Below are positions 1-5,911 of a stretch of DNA of 12,420 bases, piece after piece; within the stretch, counting starts at the first letter, position 1; the number at the start of each line of letters is the position of its first letter. The DNA comes from Planococcus sp. (in: firmicutes). Its GTDB lineage: Bacteria; Bacillota; Bacilli; Bacillales_A; Planococcaceae. The stretch lies in assembly GCA_030147455.1 (NCBI GenBank), contig JASKZU010000126.1, positions 1-12,420 on the forward strand. Direction: 5' to 3'. Under the pieces are notes generated by a model, which was not told the DNA's origin, made no database searches, and saw only the letters and a program-made list of their open reading frames with translations. A program made the position numbers and the translations under genes.

Positions 1-253
1 CATGCCTTCGTGGGATCGCTTTGAACAGCAGGACGCGGCTTATAAAGAGTCGGTATTGCCAAAGGGCATTACAAAGCGTTTGGCTATTGAAATGGGATCA
101 TCATTCGGTTGGCACCGTTACCTTGGATTTGAGGGCGACATTATTGCCATCGATCATTTTGGCGCAAGTGCACCAGGTGAGAAAATCATGGAGGAATTCG
201 GCTTCACAGCTGACAATGTGGTTTCCAAAGTCAAGCAATTGATCAACGGATAA
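1..253 (+). CDS. tkt: Transketolase, C-terminal end (partial)
   Basis: This is the last 83 codons of transketolase, the thiamine-diphosphate enzyme that moves two-carbon ketol units between sugar phosphates in the non-oxidative pentose phosphate pathway (cytosolic). Only the C-terminal domain is present. Visible landmarks are MPSWDRFEQQ at the window edge, KRLAIEMG, the GWHRY stretch and the FGASAPGEKIMEEFG segment, all matching B. subtilis Tkt as I remember it. The methionine at base 2 is internal, not a start; the gene begins outside the window. The TAA stop at 251-253 is followed by a strong terminator, so tkt ends its transcription unit here. In B. subtilis tkt is also followed by yneF, with sirA (yneE) between them; sirA is not seen here. 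Identity is essentially certain. Confidence 0.96.
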   Translation, partial: MPSWDRFEQQDAAYKESVLPKGITKRLAIEMGSSFGWHRYLGFEGDIIAIDHFGASAPGEKIMEEFGFTADNVVSKVKQLING

Positions 254-266
254 ACTGTTTTATCAG

Positions 267-299
267 AAAACCGCCGGAGGAAAATCCCCGGCGGTTTTT
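267..299 (+). terminator. Rho-independent terminator of tkt
   Basis: A GC-rich inverted repeat pairs CCGCCGG (271-277) with CCGGCGG (288-294). The stem is extended by flanking A and T bases and followed by TTTTT (295-299). It begins about 14 bases after the tkt stop codon and points in the gene's direction. Confidence 0.93.
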
Positions 300-370
300 G
301 ACTGGTTTTTAGTTTAGTGTTGCTTGGACAATCGAATGGACGGTTCCCTAGTTTTTTCGTCTGCTCTATA

Positions 371-399
371 TGGTCACCCATACAAATTTATAGTATAAT
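371..399 (+). promoter_or_regulatory. SigA-type promoter for yneF
   Basis: A perfect -10 hexamer TATAAT (394-399) lies 17 bases after TGGTCA (371-376), which matches four of six bases of the -35 consensus. It sits after the tkt terminator and about 48 bases before the yneF start, which explains how yneF is expressed on its own. Confidence 0.65.
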
Positions 400-446
400 C
401 CTTTTTGGTACATGATTTAATTGGCAAGACGAAGGAGGTATTTTAG

Positions 447-683
447 TTGGATACATGGATCTGGATTATAATCGTTATCGTGGCCCTGCTTGCAGGAGTT
501 GCACTTGGATTCTTTATCGCTCGCCGATATATGATGAAATATCTGCAAGACAACCCACCGATCAATGAAGAGATGCTGCGGATTATGATGATGCAAATGG
601 GCCAAAAGCCATCGCAGAAAAAAATCAACCAAATGATGTCTCAAATGAACAAAGCCTCGACAAAACCGGGCAAAAAAGCATAA
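447..683 (+). CDS. yneF: YneF, UPF0154 small single-pass membrane protein
   Basis: A 78-residue protein of the UPF0154 (YneF) family; its function is not established. Residues about 4-26 form one hydrophobic transmembrane helix, ending in [10 protein letters not shown] with positive charges that favour a cytosolic C-terminus. The remainder carries the family-typical segments [17 protein letters not shown] and [11 protein letters not shown], nearly identical to B. subtilis YneF as remembered. The start is TTG at 447, chosen because a full AAGGAGG Shine-Dalgarno (432-438) ends eight bases upstream and the hydrophobic segment follows at once. The gene has its own promoter and ends at a two-way terminator. 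It lies next to tkt as in B. subtilis, without the intervening sirA. Confidence 0.93.
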   Translation: MDTWIWIIIVIVALLAGVALGFFIARRYMMKYLQDNPPINEEMLRIMMMQMGQKPSQKKINQMMSQMNKASTKPGKKA

Positions 684-731
684 GCCCTTTATGGAGCCTG
701 CTGCAATATTTAGCCTGTTGGCACCGAATTA

Positions 732-773
732 AAACCCGCTGCTTCGCAACTTTCCGCGAAGCAGCGGGTTTTT
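732..773. terminator. Bidirectional terminator between yneF and HMG-CoA lyase
   Basis: A perfect 16-bp inverted repeat pairs 732-747 with 756-771 around an eight-base loop (core CCCGCTGCTTCGC). On the plus strand it is followed by T's through 773. On the minus strand it is followed by TTTTAATT. It can therefore end both yneF and the converging lyase gene. Confidence 0.9.
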
Positions 774-810
774 GTGTGAACGCGTATTTGTAAATTGGTC
801 TACGGATAAA

Positions 811-1710
811 CTAACCTTGATTTTTATGCAACGTATACATGCCGCTTTGCAATTGTCCCGACACATGCGGTTCGATCAATTCAATCGCTCCATACAGCGC
901 TTCTAGGTCGATGCCTGTTTTAACGTTCATGCGGTGAAGCATATGGACCAAATCTTCAGTTGCCACATTTCCGGTGGCCCCGGGTGCAAACGGGCAGCCT
1001 CCGAGCCCGCCGGCAGAAGAATCGAAACGATCGACGCCTGCTGTTAGGGCTGCATAAGCATTCGCTAAAGCCATTCGTCTTGTGTCGTGAAAATGGGCCG
1101 CAATCAGTACATTCGGAAATGCCTCTTTCAAGCGGCTGAACAGCCCGTAGCTTTCCTGCGGATTGGCCATGCCGATCGTATCGGCAACGCTCAGTTCATC
1201 GACTCCCCAATCGACAAACTGGCGGCACAGGCTAATCGTCTGATCAGCGTCGATCGCTCCTTCGAATGGGCAATAAAAAGCGGTAGAAATGCAGGCTCGG
1301 ACAAAAATTCCTTGCTGTTTGGCATTTTCGATGAGCGGCTTTAAATTTACCATTGCCTGTGCAGTGGATTTGTTGATGTTTTTTTCATTAAACGAATTCG
1401 AGACGCCGACAAACACGGCGATGGATTCTACACCTGCTGCAAGTGCTGTATCTATGCCGCGTGCATTCGGCGTCAATACAAATTGGCGCCCCCGTTTTGG
1501 AGCCTGGGCAACGATCTCTGCTGCATCCGCCATTTGAGGCACCCATTTCGGTGATACGAAAGAAGTCAATTCCATCTCAGGCACGCCGGCTGCCTGCAAC
1601 GCTTTGATAAACTCCAGCTTGTTTTCCGTACCGACTAAAGCAGATTCATTTTGAAGGCCATCTCTTGGGCCGACCTCGATTATTGTAGCTGTTTTTGGTA
1701 GACTGAACAT
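811..1710 (-). CDS. mvaB: Hydroxymethylglutaryl-CoA lyase (YngG/MvaB type)
   Basis: This enzyme cleaves 3-hydroxy-3-methylglutaryl-CoA to acetoacetate and acetyl-CoA, the last step of leucine degradation. It is a TIM-barrel, divalent-metal-dependent lyase of the HMGL-like family. In the 299-residue numbering, R16 and D17 ([11 protein letters not shown]) are the N-terminal catalytic and metal residues. H206 and H208 with D209 form the HFHD metal motif. C239 in [12 protein letters not shown] is the family's active-site cysteine loop. The frame stays open 20 codons further upstream, but I start at ATG 1710 because AAGGGGG (1716-1723) is a good ribosome site five bases before it and homologues begin close to this point. 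The gene diverges from a thiolase, which fits shared acetoacetyl/acetyl-CoA metabolism. B. subtilis keeps its homologue (yngG) in a leucine-degradation operon; the other operon members are not seen here. Confidence 0.93.
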   Translation of the reverse strand: MFSLPKTATIIEVGPRDGLQNESALVGTENKLEFIKALQAAGVPEMELTSFVSPKWVPQMADAAEIVAQAPKRGRQFVLTPNARGIDTALAAGVESIAVFVGVSNSFNEKNINKSTAQAMVNLKPLIENAKQQGIFVRACISTAFYCPFEGAIDADQTISLCRQFVDWGVDELSVADTIGMANPQESYGLFSRLKEAFPNVLIAAHFHDTRRMALANAYAALTAGVDRFDSSAGGLGGCPFAPGATGNVATEDLVHMLHRMNVKTGIDLEALYGAIELIEPHVSGQLQSGMYTLHKNQG

Positions 1711-1729
1711 ACTATCCCCCCTTAGTTTC

Positions 1730-1759
1730 ATTGTAGCGATAGAGGGGATAAAAGAGCAA
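1730..1759 (-). promoter_or_regulatory. Possible SigA promoter for HMG-CoA lyase
   Basis: Read on the minus strand, TTGCTC (1759-1754) and TACAAT (1735-1730) are 18 bases apart. The predicted start of transcription (about 1723) falls at the edge of the ribosome site, giving a very short leader, so the assignment is tentative. No convincing promoter for the divergent thiolase was found in the 73-base gap. Confidence 0.35.
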
Positions 1760-1783
1760 GGAGCACACAAAGGGGGAAAAGAA

Positions 1784-2968
1784 ATGTCGCAGGAAATCGT
1801 TATTGCAAGCGCTGTCAGAACAGCAGTCGGTTCTTTTCAAGGGGCATTAAAAGACGTGCCGGCAACAGATCTCGGCGCAGTCGTCATCAAGGAAGCATTA
1901 GACCGTGCAGGGCTGGCAGGGGAGCAAGTGTCTGAGGTCATCATGGGGAATGTCCTGCAAGCGGGGCTTGGCCAAAATCCGGCCCGTCAGGCAGCAATCA
2001 AAGCAGGGCTTCCGGAAACTGTGCCTGCTATGACCATCAATAAGGTCTGCGGTTCCGGACTCAAGTCGGTTCATTTGGCTTACCAGGCAATTTTTGCGGG
2101 CGATGCGGATATCGTCGTCGCTGGCGGCATGGAAAACATGAGCCGCGCGCCTTATTTACTCGAAGGGGCGAGAGATGGGTTTCGGATGGGCAACCAGCAA
2201 ACAATCGACAGCATGGTCCATGACGGGCTGACCTGTGCATTCAACGACTATCATATGGGTGTCACGGCTGAAAATTTATGCGACCGCTACGAGATTTCGC
2301 GAGAGGAGCAGGACCGTTTTGCAGCTCGTTCACAAGCACGTGCCACCGCAGCTATCAGCAAAGGGCGGTTTGACGATGAGATCGTGCCGGTGGAAATTCC
2401 GCAGCGAAAAGGAGATCCGGTCGTGTTTCAAACGGATGAATACGTAAAAGCCGCTTCGACGGAAGAAAAGCTGGCCAAGCTTCGTCCGGCATTTAAAAAA
2501 GAAGGCAGCGTAACGGCAGGCAATGCATCCGGCATCAACGACGGAGCTGCTGCAGTGGTTGTTATGACAAAAGAAAAGGCCGATGAACTCGGCATCGAAC
2601 CGCTCGCAGTGATCAAAGCGAACGGGCATGCAGGCGTAGACCCATCCGTAATGGGAATAGGCCCTGTGCAAGCGGTGAAAAACGTGCTTCAAAAAGCACA
2701 ATTAACGCTCGGCGATATCGACTTGATTGAGGCCAATGAAGCTTTTGCGGCACAGTCGATTGCGGTCGACCGCGAGCTGAAATTCGACCACGACAAACTG
2801 AATGTAAACGGCGGCGCAATTGCGATTGGCCATCCCATCGGTGCCAGCGGGGCGCGAATTTTTGTCACGCTGCTTCACGAAATGAAAAAACGCGATGCCA
2901 AAACCGGGCTTGCTACCCTCTGCATTGGCGGAGGGCAAGGAGTCGCTACCATTGTACAACGTCCTTAA
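1784..2968 (+). CDS. Acetyl-CoA C-acetyltransferase (thiolase II)
   Basis: A 394-residue biosynthetic/degradative-type thiolase that interconverts two acetyl-CoA with acetoacetyl-CoA plus CoA; expected in the cytosol. The length is normal for the family. The nucleophilic cysteine is C89 in [10 protein letters not shown]. The thiolase signatures [11 protein letters not shown] and [19 protein letters not shown] are present, with H350 in the latter. The second catalytic cysteine is C380 in [11 protein letters not shown] 1784 follows AAAGGGG (1769-1775). The gene diverges from HMG-CoA lyase, whose product acetoacetate becomes acetoacetyl-CoA, the substrate of this enzyme. It runs into a small downstream gene whose ribosome site overlaps the thiolase stop, so the two are probably one operon. 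It could be named atoB, thlA, phaA or mmgA; the sequence does not decide between catabolic and polymer-making roles, so no symbol is given. Confidence 0.94.
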   Translation: MSQEIVIASAVRTAVGSFQGALKDVPATDLGAVVIKEALDRAGLAGEQVSEVIMGNVLQAGLGQNPARQAAIKAGLPETVPAMTINKVCGSGLKSVHLAYQAIFAGDADIVVAGGMENMSRAPYLLEGARDGFRMGNQQTIDSMVHDGLTCAFNDYHMGVTAENLCDRYEISREEQDRFAARSQARATAAISKGRFDDEIVPVEIPQRKGDPVVFQTDEYVKAASTEEKLAKLRPAFKKEGSVTAGNASGINDGAAAVVVMTKEKADELGIEPLAVIKANGHAGVDPSVMGIGPVQAVKNVLQKAQLTLGDIDLIEANEAFAAQSIAVDRELKFDHDKLNVNGGAIAIGHPIGASGARIFVTLLHEMKKRDAKTGLATLCIGGGQGVATIVQRP

Positions 2969-2980
2969 GGAGAGATCATT

Positions 2981-3190
2981 ATGGCCAAGAAACAACAGCC
3001 TTCGAATGGCTTGTTTTCAGAAGATCAGCTGATGAAGCTGCAGGAAACCAAAAAAGCACTGTTGAAAGACCAGCAAAAAATTGAACAAGAAAAAGAAGCC
3101 AAACGCCAATTTGACCGCAAGCAGCGGGAGAAAAACATGAGCTTCGAAGAACTGCTTGACCGTCACGGCGATTCCGGCAGCAAATATTAA
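2981..3190 (+). CDS. yqkE: YqkE-like small charged protein (DUF3886)
   Basis: A 69-residue, highly charged, soluble protein rich in Lys, Glu and Gln. Residues about 15-55 should form one long helix or coiled coil (LMKLQETKKALLKDQQKIEQ and following), ending in the motif NMSFEELLDRH. This layout matches the DUF3886/YqkE family of Bacilli, whose function is unknown. The start ATG 2981 has TAAGGAG (2966-2972) eight bases before it, overlapping the thiolase stop codon, so the gene is translated from the thiolase transcript. In B. subtilis yqkE neighbours yqkF and nudF; here the same genes occur a few kilobases downstream. That supports the name, although the recognition is from memory and not from a search. 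Confidence 0.75.
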   Translation: MAKKQQPSNGLFSEDQLMKLQETKKALLKDQQKIEQEKEAKRQFDRKQREKNMSFEELLDRHGDSGSKY

Positions 3191-3231
3191 AAAACGCCAT
3201 TCCATCGTTTGTTGATGGAATGGCGTTTTTT
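3189..3231. terminator. Bidirectional terminator between yqkE and a small membrane-protein gene
   Basis: An 18-bp near-perfect inverted repeat (arms 3189-3206 and 3214-3231, core ACGCCATTCCATC) with a seven-base loop. It starts with an A-run and ends with a T-run, so it works on both strands. It directly overlaps the yqkE stop and abuts the stop codon of the converging 48-codon gene at 3231. Confidence 0.92.
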
Positions 3232-3377
3232 CAAGCGAACCAGCCGAATAGCCAAACGAGCAAGTACAATGGAGCGGCTACAATCAATGTGCCTGCGAGA
3301 AAATAGGAAAAGCCCCATATAATCCAGCCAAACACATCCCGTATCGCACCAGCTAAGTCATCGATCCAACTCATCAT
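3231..3377 (-). CDS. Hypothetical 48-residue hydrophobic membrane protein
   Basis: A short reading frame starting at ATG 3377 (a second ATG follows at once) and ending with TGA at 3231. The protein begins MMSWIDDLAGAIRDVFGW, a short amphipathic head, followed by about 30 strongly hydrophobic residues (IIWGFSYFLAGTL, IVAAPLYLLVWLFGWFA) that could form one long or two short membrane helices. It has five tryptophans. Three signs support it as a real gene: AAAAAGGAG lies nine bases before the start, an extended -10 promoter lies at 3426-3454, and a strong terminator follows at once. I do not recognise the family. A small membrane regulator or a type I toxin is conceivable, but nothing in the sequence (no antisense promoter, no repeat) points to a toxin. 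Confidence 0.72.
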   Translation of the reverse strand: MMSWIDDLAGAIRDVFGWIIWGFSYFLAGTLIVAAPLYLLVWLFGWFA

Positions 3378-3425
3378 ATCAATCCACTCCTTTTTAAACG
3401 CGGCCAGAAATGCTTAATTAAATTT

Positions 3426-3454
3426 AGTATATCAAAAACGGTTCTGGGAATGAA
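3426..3454 (-). promoter_or_regulatory. Extended -10 SigA promoter for the 48-residue membrane protein
   Basis: On the minus strand TTCATT (3454-3449) and TATACT (3431-3426) are separated by 17 bases. A TG dinucleotide one base before the -10 makes it an extended -10 promoter. Predicted transcription begins about 42 bases ahead of the start codon at 3377. Confidence 0.6.
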
Positions 3455-3574
3455 TTGTAAATTAACAAAGGCAATAAAGTTATCTGCAAGTTTTAGGTAT
3501 GATGAAAAGAAATTAAATCTGCCGCAATGCTTTGCATAACTTAAGACGAAATATGTACTATTTTTCCCTTTTTA

Positions 3575-3602
3575 TGAAACGCTTTCCTATCTCAGCCGTA
3601 TA
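3575..3602 (+). promoter_or_regulatory. SigW-type (ECF) promoter of floT
   Basis: TGAAAC (3575-3580) and CGTATA (3597-3602) are separated by exactly 16 bases, and the -35 is followed by a pyrimidine-rich CTTTCC. This is the SigW consensus described for B. subtilis (TGAAAC, 16 bases, CGTA). It lies about 45 bases ahead of the floT start. In B. subtilis the yuaF-floT-yuaI operon is a known SigW target, so site and gene agree. Confidence 0.85.
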
Positions 3603-3648
3603 TGAATAATGTAAAGAGAAAGAGAATTTATAAAAAGGATGGGATGTT

Positions 3649-5124
3649 ATGGAGTCAATCGGAATTATTACAGTGCTGTTGTTTTTATTAGTGGTAGCCG
3701 CTATAGGCGCCGCAGGTTACTTTTTTTGGGTGAAGATTCGGTATAGAACAGCCAAATCCAATGAAGCATTAATTATTACGGGCCCTAAACTGGGAGATCC
3801 ACAAAAGGATACGAACATTTTCAACGATGATGAAGGCCGCTCGATGAAAATCATCCGCGGCGGGGGCTATTTGCTGCGCCGGTTCCAAACGTCTACACCG
3901 GTCAATTTGACATCATTTCAATTGAAACTATCAACGCCGCGCGTCTACACCAATGCCGGGGTGCCGATTGTAGCAGATGCAGTGGCAATGGTAAAAGTCG
4001 CTGATACACTCAACGGCATCGCTAATTATGCAGAGCAGTTTCTCGGCAAAGAACAAAATGAGATCGAAACCGAAATCATTGAGGTTCTGGGCAGTAACTT
4101 GCGGGCGATTTTGTCCAAGATGACCGTTGAAGACATTAACAGCGACCGCGAGAAGTTTAATACCGATGTGCAAGAAATCGCGCAAAAGCAGCTGGACTTG
4201 ATGGGCTTTAAAATCACATCGCTTGGCTTGACGGATATTCGTGATGCCGACGAAACAAATGGCTACTTGGAAAACTTGGGGCGTCCGCGAATCGCAGAAG
4301 TCCGCAAGCAAGCTGAGATTGCCGAGGCGAATACAGAGCGGGAAACACGTATTCACCGTGCGCAAACAGATCAGGAAGCGAAAGAAGAAGAATACAAGCG
4401 CCAAATTTCCATTGCAGAATCACGCAAGCATAAAGATTTGAAAGATGCTTCCTTTATGGAAGAAACAGAGCGTGCGCGCGCCAAGTCCGAACAATCGTAT
4501 GAATTGGAAAAGGCCAAGCTTGCTATGGAGATTCAGGAAGAGCAGCTGAATCTGCAATTTATGGAACGTGAACGCGCGGTTCGCCTCGAGGAAGAAGAAA
4601 GCAAAGTGCGCAAAACTAAAGCAGATGCCAGCTACTATGAAACAACGCGGACTGCTGAAGCTGAAGCCAAGCGTTCGGTTATTGGCGGCGAAGCAAAAGC
4701 GAAGATCAGGCGTGATGAAGGGGCCGCCGAAGCGGAGGTTATCCGTGAGCGAGGCCGGGCAGAAGCAGAGTCGCGCAAATTACTCGCTGAAGCAATGGAA
4801 GAGCACGGAGACGTGATCATTGCAGAGAAATTGATCGAAATGCTGCCGGTGTTTGCAGAGAAGGTGGCACAGCCGCTTAATAACATTGAATCGGTTAAAA
4901 TTATCGATTCAGGCAACGGCCAAGGCGTGCCGTCATTCGGAAAAAGCGTCACACAGACAATGGTCGACATGCAAGAGCCGCTCAAGGAAATGACCGGCAT
5001 CGACATTGCGGAGATGCTCAAGTCGTACACATCCAAAAGCGCTTCCATCATTGAACGCCAACCATACTTTATCAATGACCAGCAAACAAATGGAAAAACG
5101 ACAGAAGACCCTGAGCAAATGTAA
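3649..5124 (+). CDS. floT: Flotillin-like SPFH-domain membrane scaffold protein
   Basis: A 491-residue flotillin, the membrane-anchored scaffold that gathers in ordered lipid domains and supports envelope proteins and membrane fluidity. Residues about 5-29 are a single N-terminal membrane helix. Residues about 35-210 are the SPFH/prohibitin-homology domain. Residues about 215-400 are a long coiled coil rich in Glu, Ala, Lys and Arg, with EAEAKRSVIGGEAKAKIRRD and GAAEAEVIRERGRAEAE repeats typical of flotillin. The C-terminal tail is short, and total length is slightly below the roughly 510 residues of B. subtilis FloT (YuaG). ATG 3649 has AAGGA (3635-3639) upstream. The gene is preceded by a SigW-type promoter and closed by its own terminator, so it looks monocistronic. 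The NfeD-family partner (yuaF) that precedes floT in B. subtilis is not in the adjacent sequence. Confidence 0.95.
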   Translation: MESIGIITVLLFLLVVAAIGAAGYFFWVKIRYRTAKSNEALIITGPKLGDPQKDTNIFNDDEGRSMKIIRGGGYLLRRFQTSTPVNLTSFQLKLSTPRVYTNAGVPIVADAVAMVKVADTLNGIANYAEQFLGKEQNEIETEIIEVLGSNLRAILSKMTVEDINSDREKFNTDVQEIAQKQLDLMGFKITSLGLTDIRDADETNGYLENLGRPRIAEVRKQAEIAEANTERETRIHRAQTDQEAKEEEYKRQISIAESRKHKDLKDASFMEETERARAKSEQSYELEKAKLAMEIQEEQLNLQFMERERAVRLEEEESKVRKTKADASYYETTRTAEAEAKRSVIGGEAKAKIRRDEGAAEAEVIRERGRAEAESRKLLAEAMEEHGDVIIAEKLIEMLPVFAEKVAQPLNNIESVKIIDSGNGQGVPSFGKSVTQTMVDMQEPLKEMTGIDIAEMLKSYTSKSASIIERQPYFINDQQTNGKTTEDPEQM

Positions 5125-5141
5125 GGATATAACGGCATAAG

Positions 5142-5175
5142 AAAAGACGGCGAACATTCCTGTTCGCCGTCTTTT
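5142..5175. terminator. Bidirectional terminator between floT and a hypothetical gene
   Basis: A 15-bp inverted repeat (arms 5142-5156 and 5161-5175, core AGACGGCGAACA) with a four-base loop. A T-run follows on the plus strand and TTTTCTT follows on the minus strand. It lies between convergent genes and can serve both. Confidence 0.92.
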
Positions 5176-5181
5176 TATTTA

Positions 5182-5601
5182 TTAAACAGTCATAATATCT
5201 TTGAACATTTGCTTTAGCCCTTTAGCTACATCATGTATGTGAAACTCTTTGCGCTCATCTGTATACTGATGTTCGCTGAATGTTTGTGACGTGCGGTGCT
5301 TTGAAAAAGGCGTCAGCGTATGAAGCTCTTTTGGATGGCTTTCTGCAAGAAGATGCAAAGAAGCAAAAACCGGTTCAGAAATCTCAAACCGCTGATAGCC
5401 GTTGGGCAAAGCGCTAATTTTTTCCGGGGCATCAGCGAGCAGCCAATTCTCTTCGGCTTCCCAGGCAAGCCTATGATTTTTAAATTCCTGTCCAAGTGAT
5501 CTGGTTACCGACTCAACGACGAGATATGAATGCATGGAAATGATGGTGCCGTTTGCCGAAGGCAGAGATTTTTTGGATTGAGTCAAATAAAAATTCATCA
5601 T
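5182..5601 (-). CDS. Hypothetical 139-residue protein
   Basis: I do not recognise this protein. It has 139 residues, no signal peptide and no membrane helix, and is probably cytosolic. It is fairly rich in histidine and glutamate (segments LHLLAESHPKELHTLTPF, SEHQYTDERKEFHIHDV), which might suggest metal or nucleotide handling, but no known motif is visible. The last 20 residues look helical (VAKGLKQMFKDIM). Support that it is real: GGGAGG lies eight bases before ATG 5601, a near-consensus promoter lies at 5656-5684, and a strong terminator begins just past its stop. The second codon is also ATG. It lies on the same strand as the yqkF-type gene but appears to be its own unit. An open frame upstream overlaps its start by ATGA (see the 5602-5911 entry). 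Confidence 0.75.
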   Translation of the reverse strand: MMNFYLTQSKKSLPSANGTIISMHSYLVVESVTRSLGQEFKNHRLAWEAEENWLLADAPEKISALPNGYQRFEISEPVFASLHLLAESHPKELHTLTPFSKHRTSQTFSEHQYTDERKEFHIHDVAKGLKQMFKDIMTV

Positions 5602-5911
5602 TTTGCAGGCCTCCCGAATTCATGAAATTTTGCTTTGGAATTTTGAGTCACAATCAGTATATTCACTTTCACTAATTCTTTCAAACCTGCAAAAGTCCCT
5701 TTCGAAATTAAATCTTCACGGTCGGAATGAACAAAGAATAGGCACAAAAACATAAAGGCATTGGTGTAGCTGGGGCGTTTCACCGACTCGAAAAATTGTC
5801 CTTGAAAACGTCTTTTGAAAAACAGTTCAAACGTCCTTTTTTTTGCCGCCGCCTTTTCAAAAGCCCTAAAATATCGGTCCAATGGCTAAAATTACGCCTT
5901 GAAACGTGTAT
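5602..5911 (-). other. 310-base stretch holding a promoter and a doubtful ORF
   Basis: No confident gene. On the minus strand a 94-codon frame runs from a TTG at 5882 to a TGA at 5598, overlapping the next gene's ATG in an ATGA arrangement that would allow translational coupling. Against it: the TTG has no ribosome site, its frame begins only two codons after a stop, it uses rare codons (AGG, ATA), and the strong promoter of the downstream gene lies inside its 3' end. The stretch also holds two copies of AAACGTC (5806-5812 and 5829-5835, plus-strand reading) 23 bases apart. I see no terminator for the yqkF-type gene that ends at 5912. Confidence 0.4.
5656..5684 (-). promoter_or_regulatory. 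SigA promoter for the 139-residue protein
   Basis: On the minus strand TTGAAA (5684-5679) and TATACT (5661-5656) are exactly 17 bases apart, five of six consensus matches at each hexamer. Predicted transcription starts near 5649, about 48 bases ahead of ATG 5601. Confidence 0.72.

Noticed and set aside
3231..3377. Type I toxin interpretation of the 48-aa hydrophobic protein
   Set aside because: Size and hydrophobicity fit, but I see no antisense RNA promoter, no tandem repeats and no long structured leader. It is kept only as a remote alternative.
3931..4404. A 157-codon minus-strand frame opposite floT
   Set aside because: It overlaps the well-supported SPFH domain and has no start signals or recognisable sequence.
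4635..5138. A 167-codon minus-strand frame opposite floT
   Set aside because: It is the antisense shadow of the flotillin coiled coil. It has a Ser-rich composition and no promoter or ribosome site.
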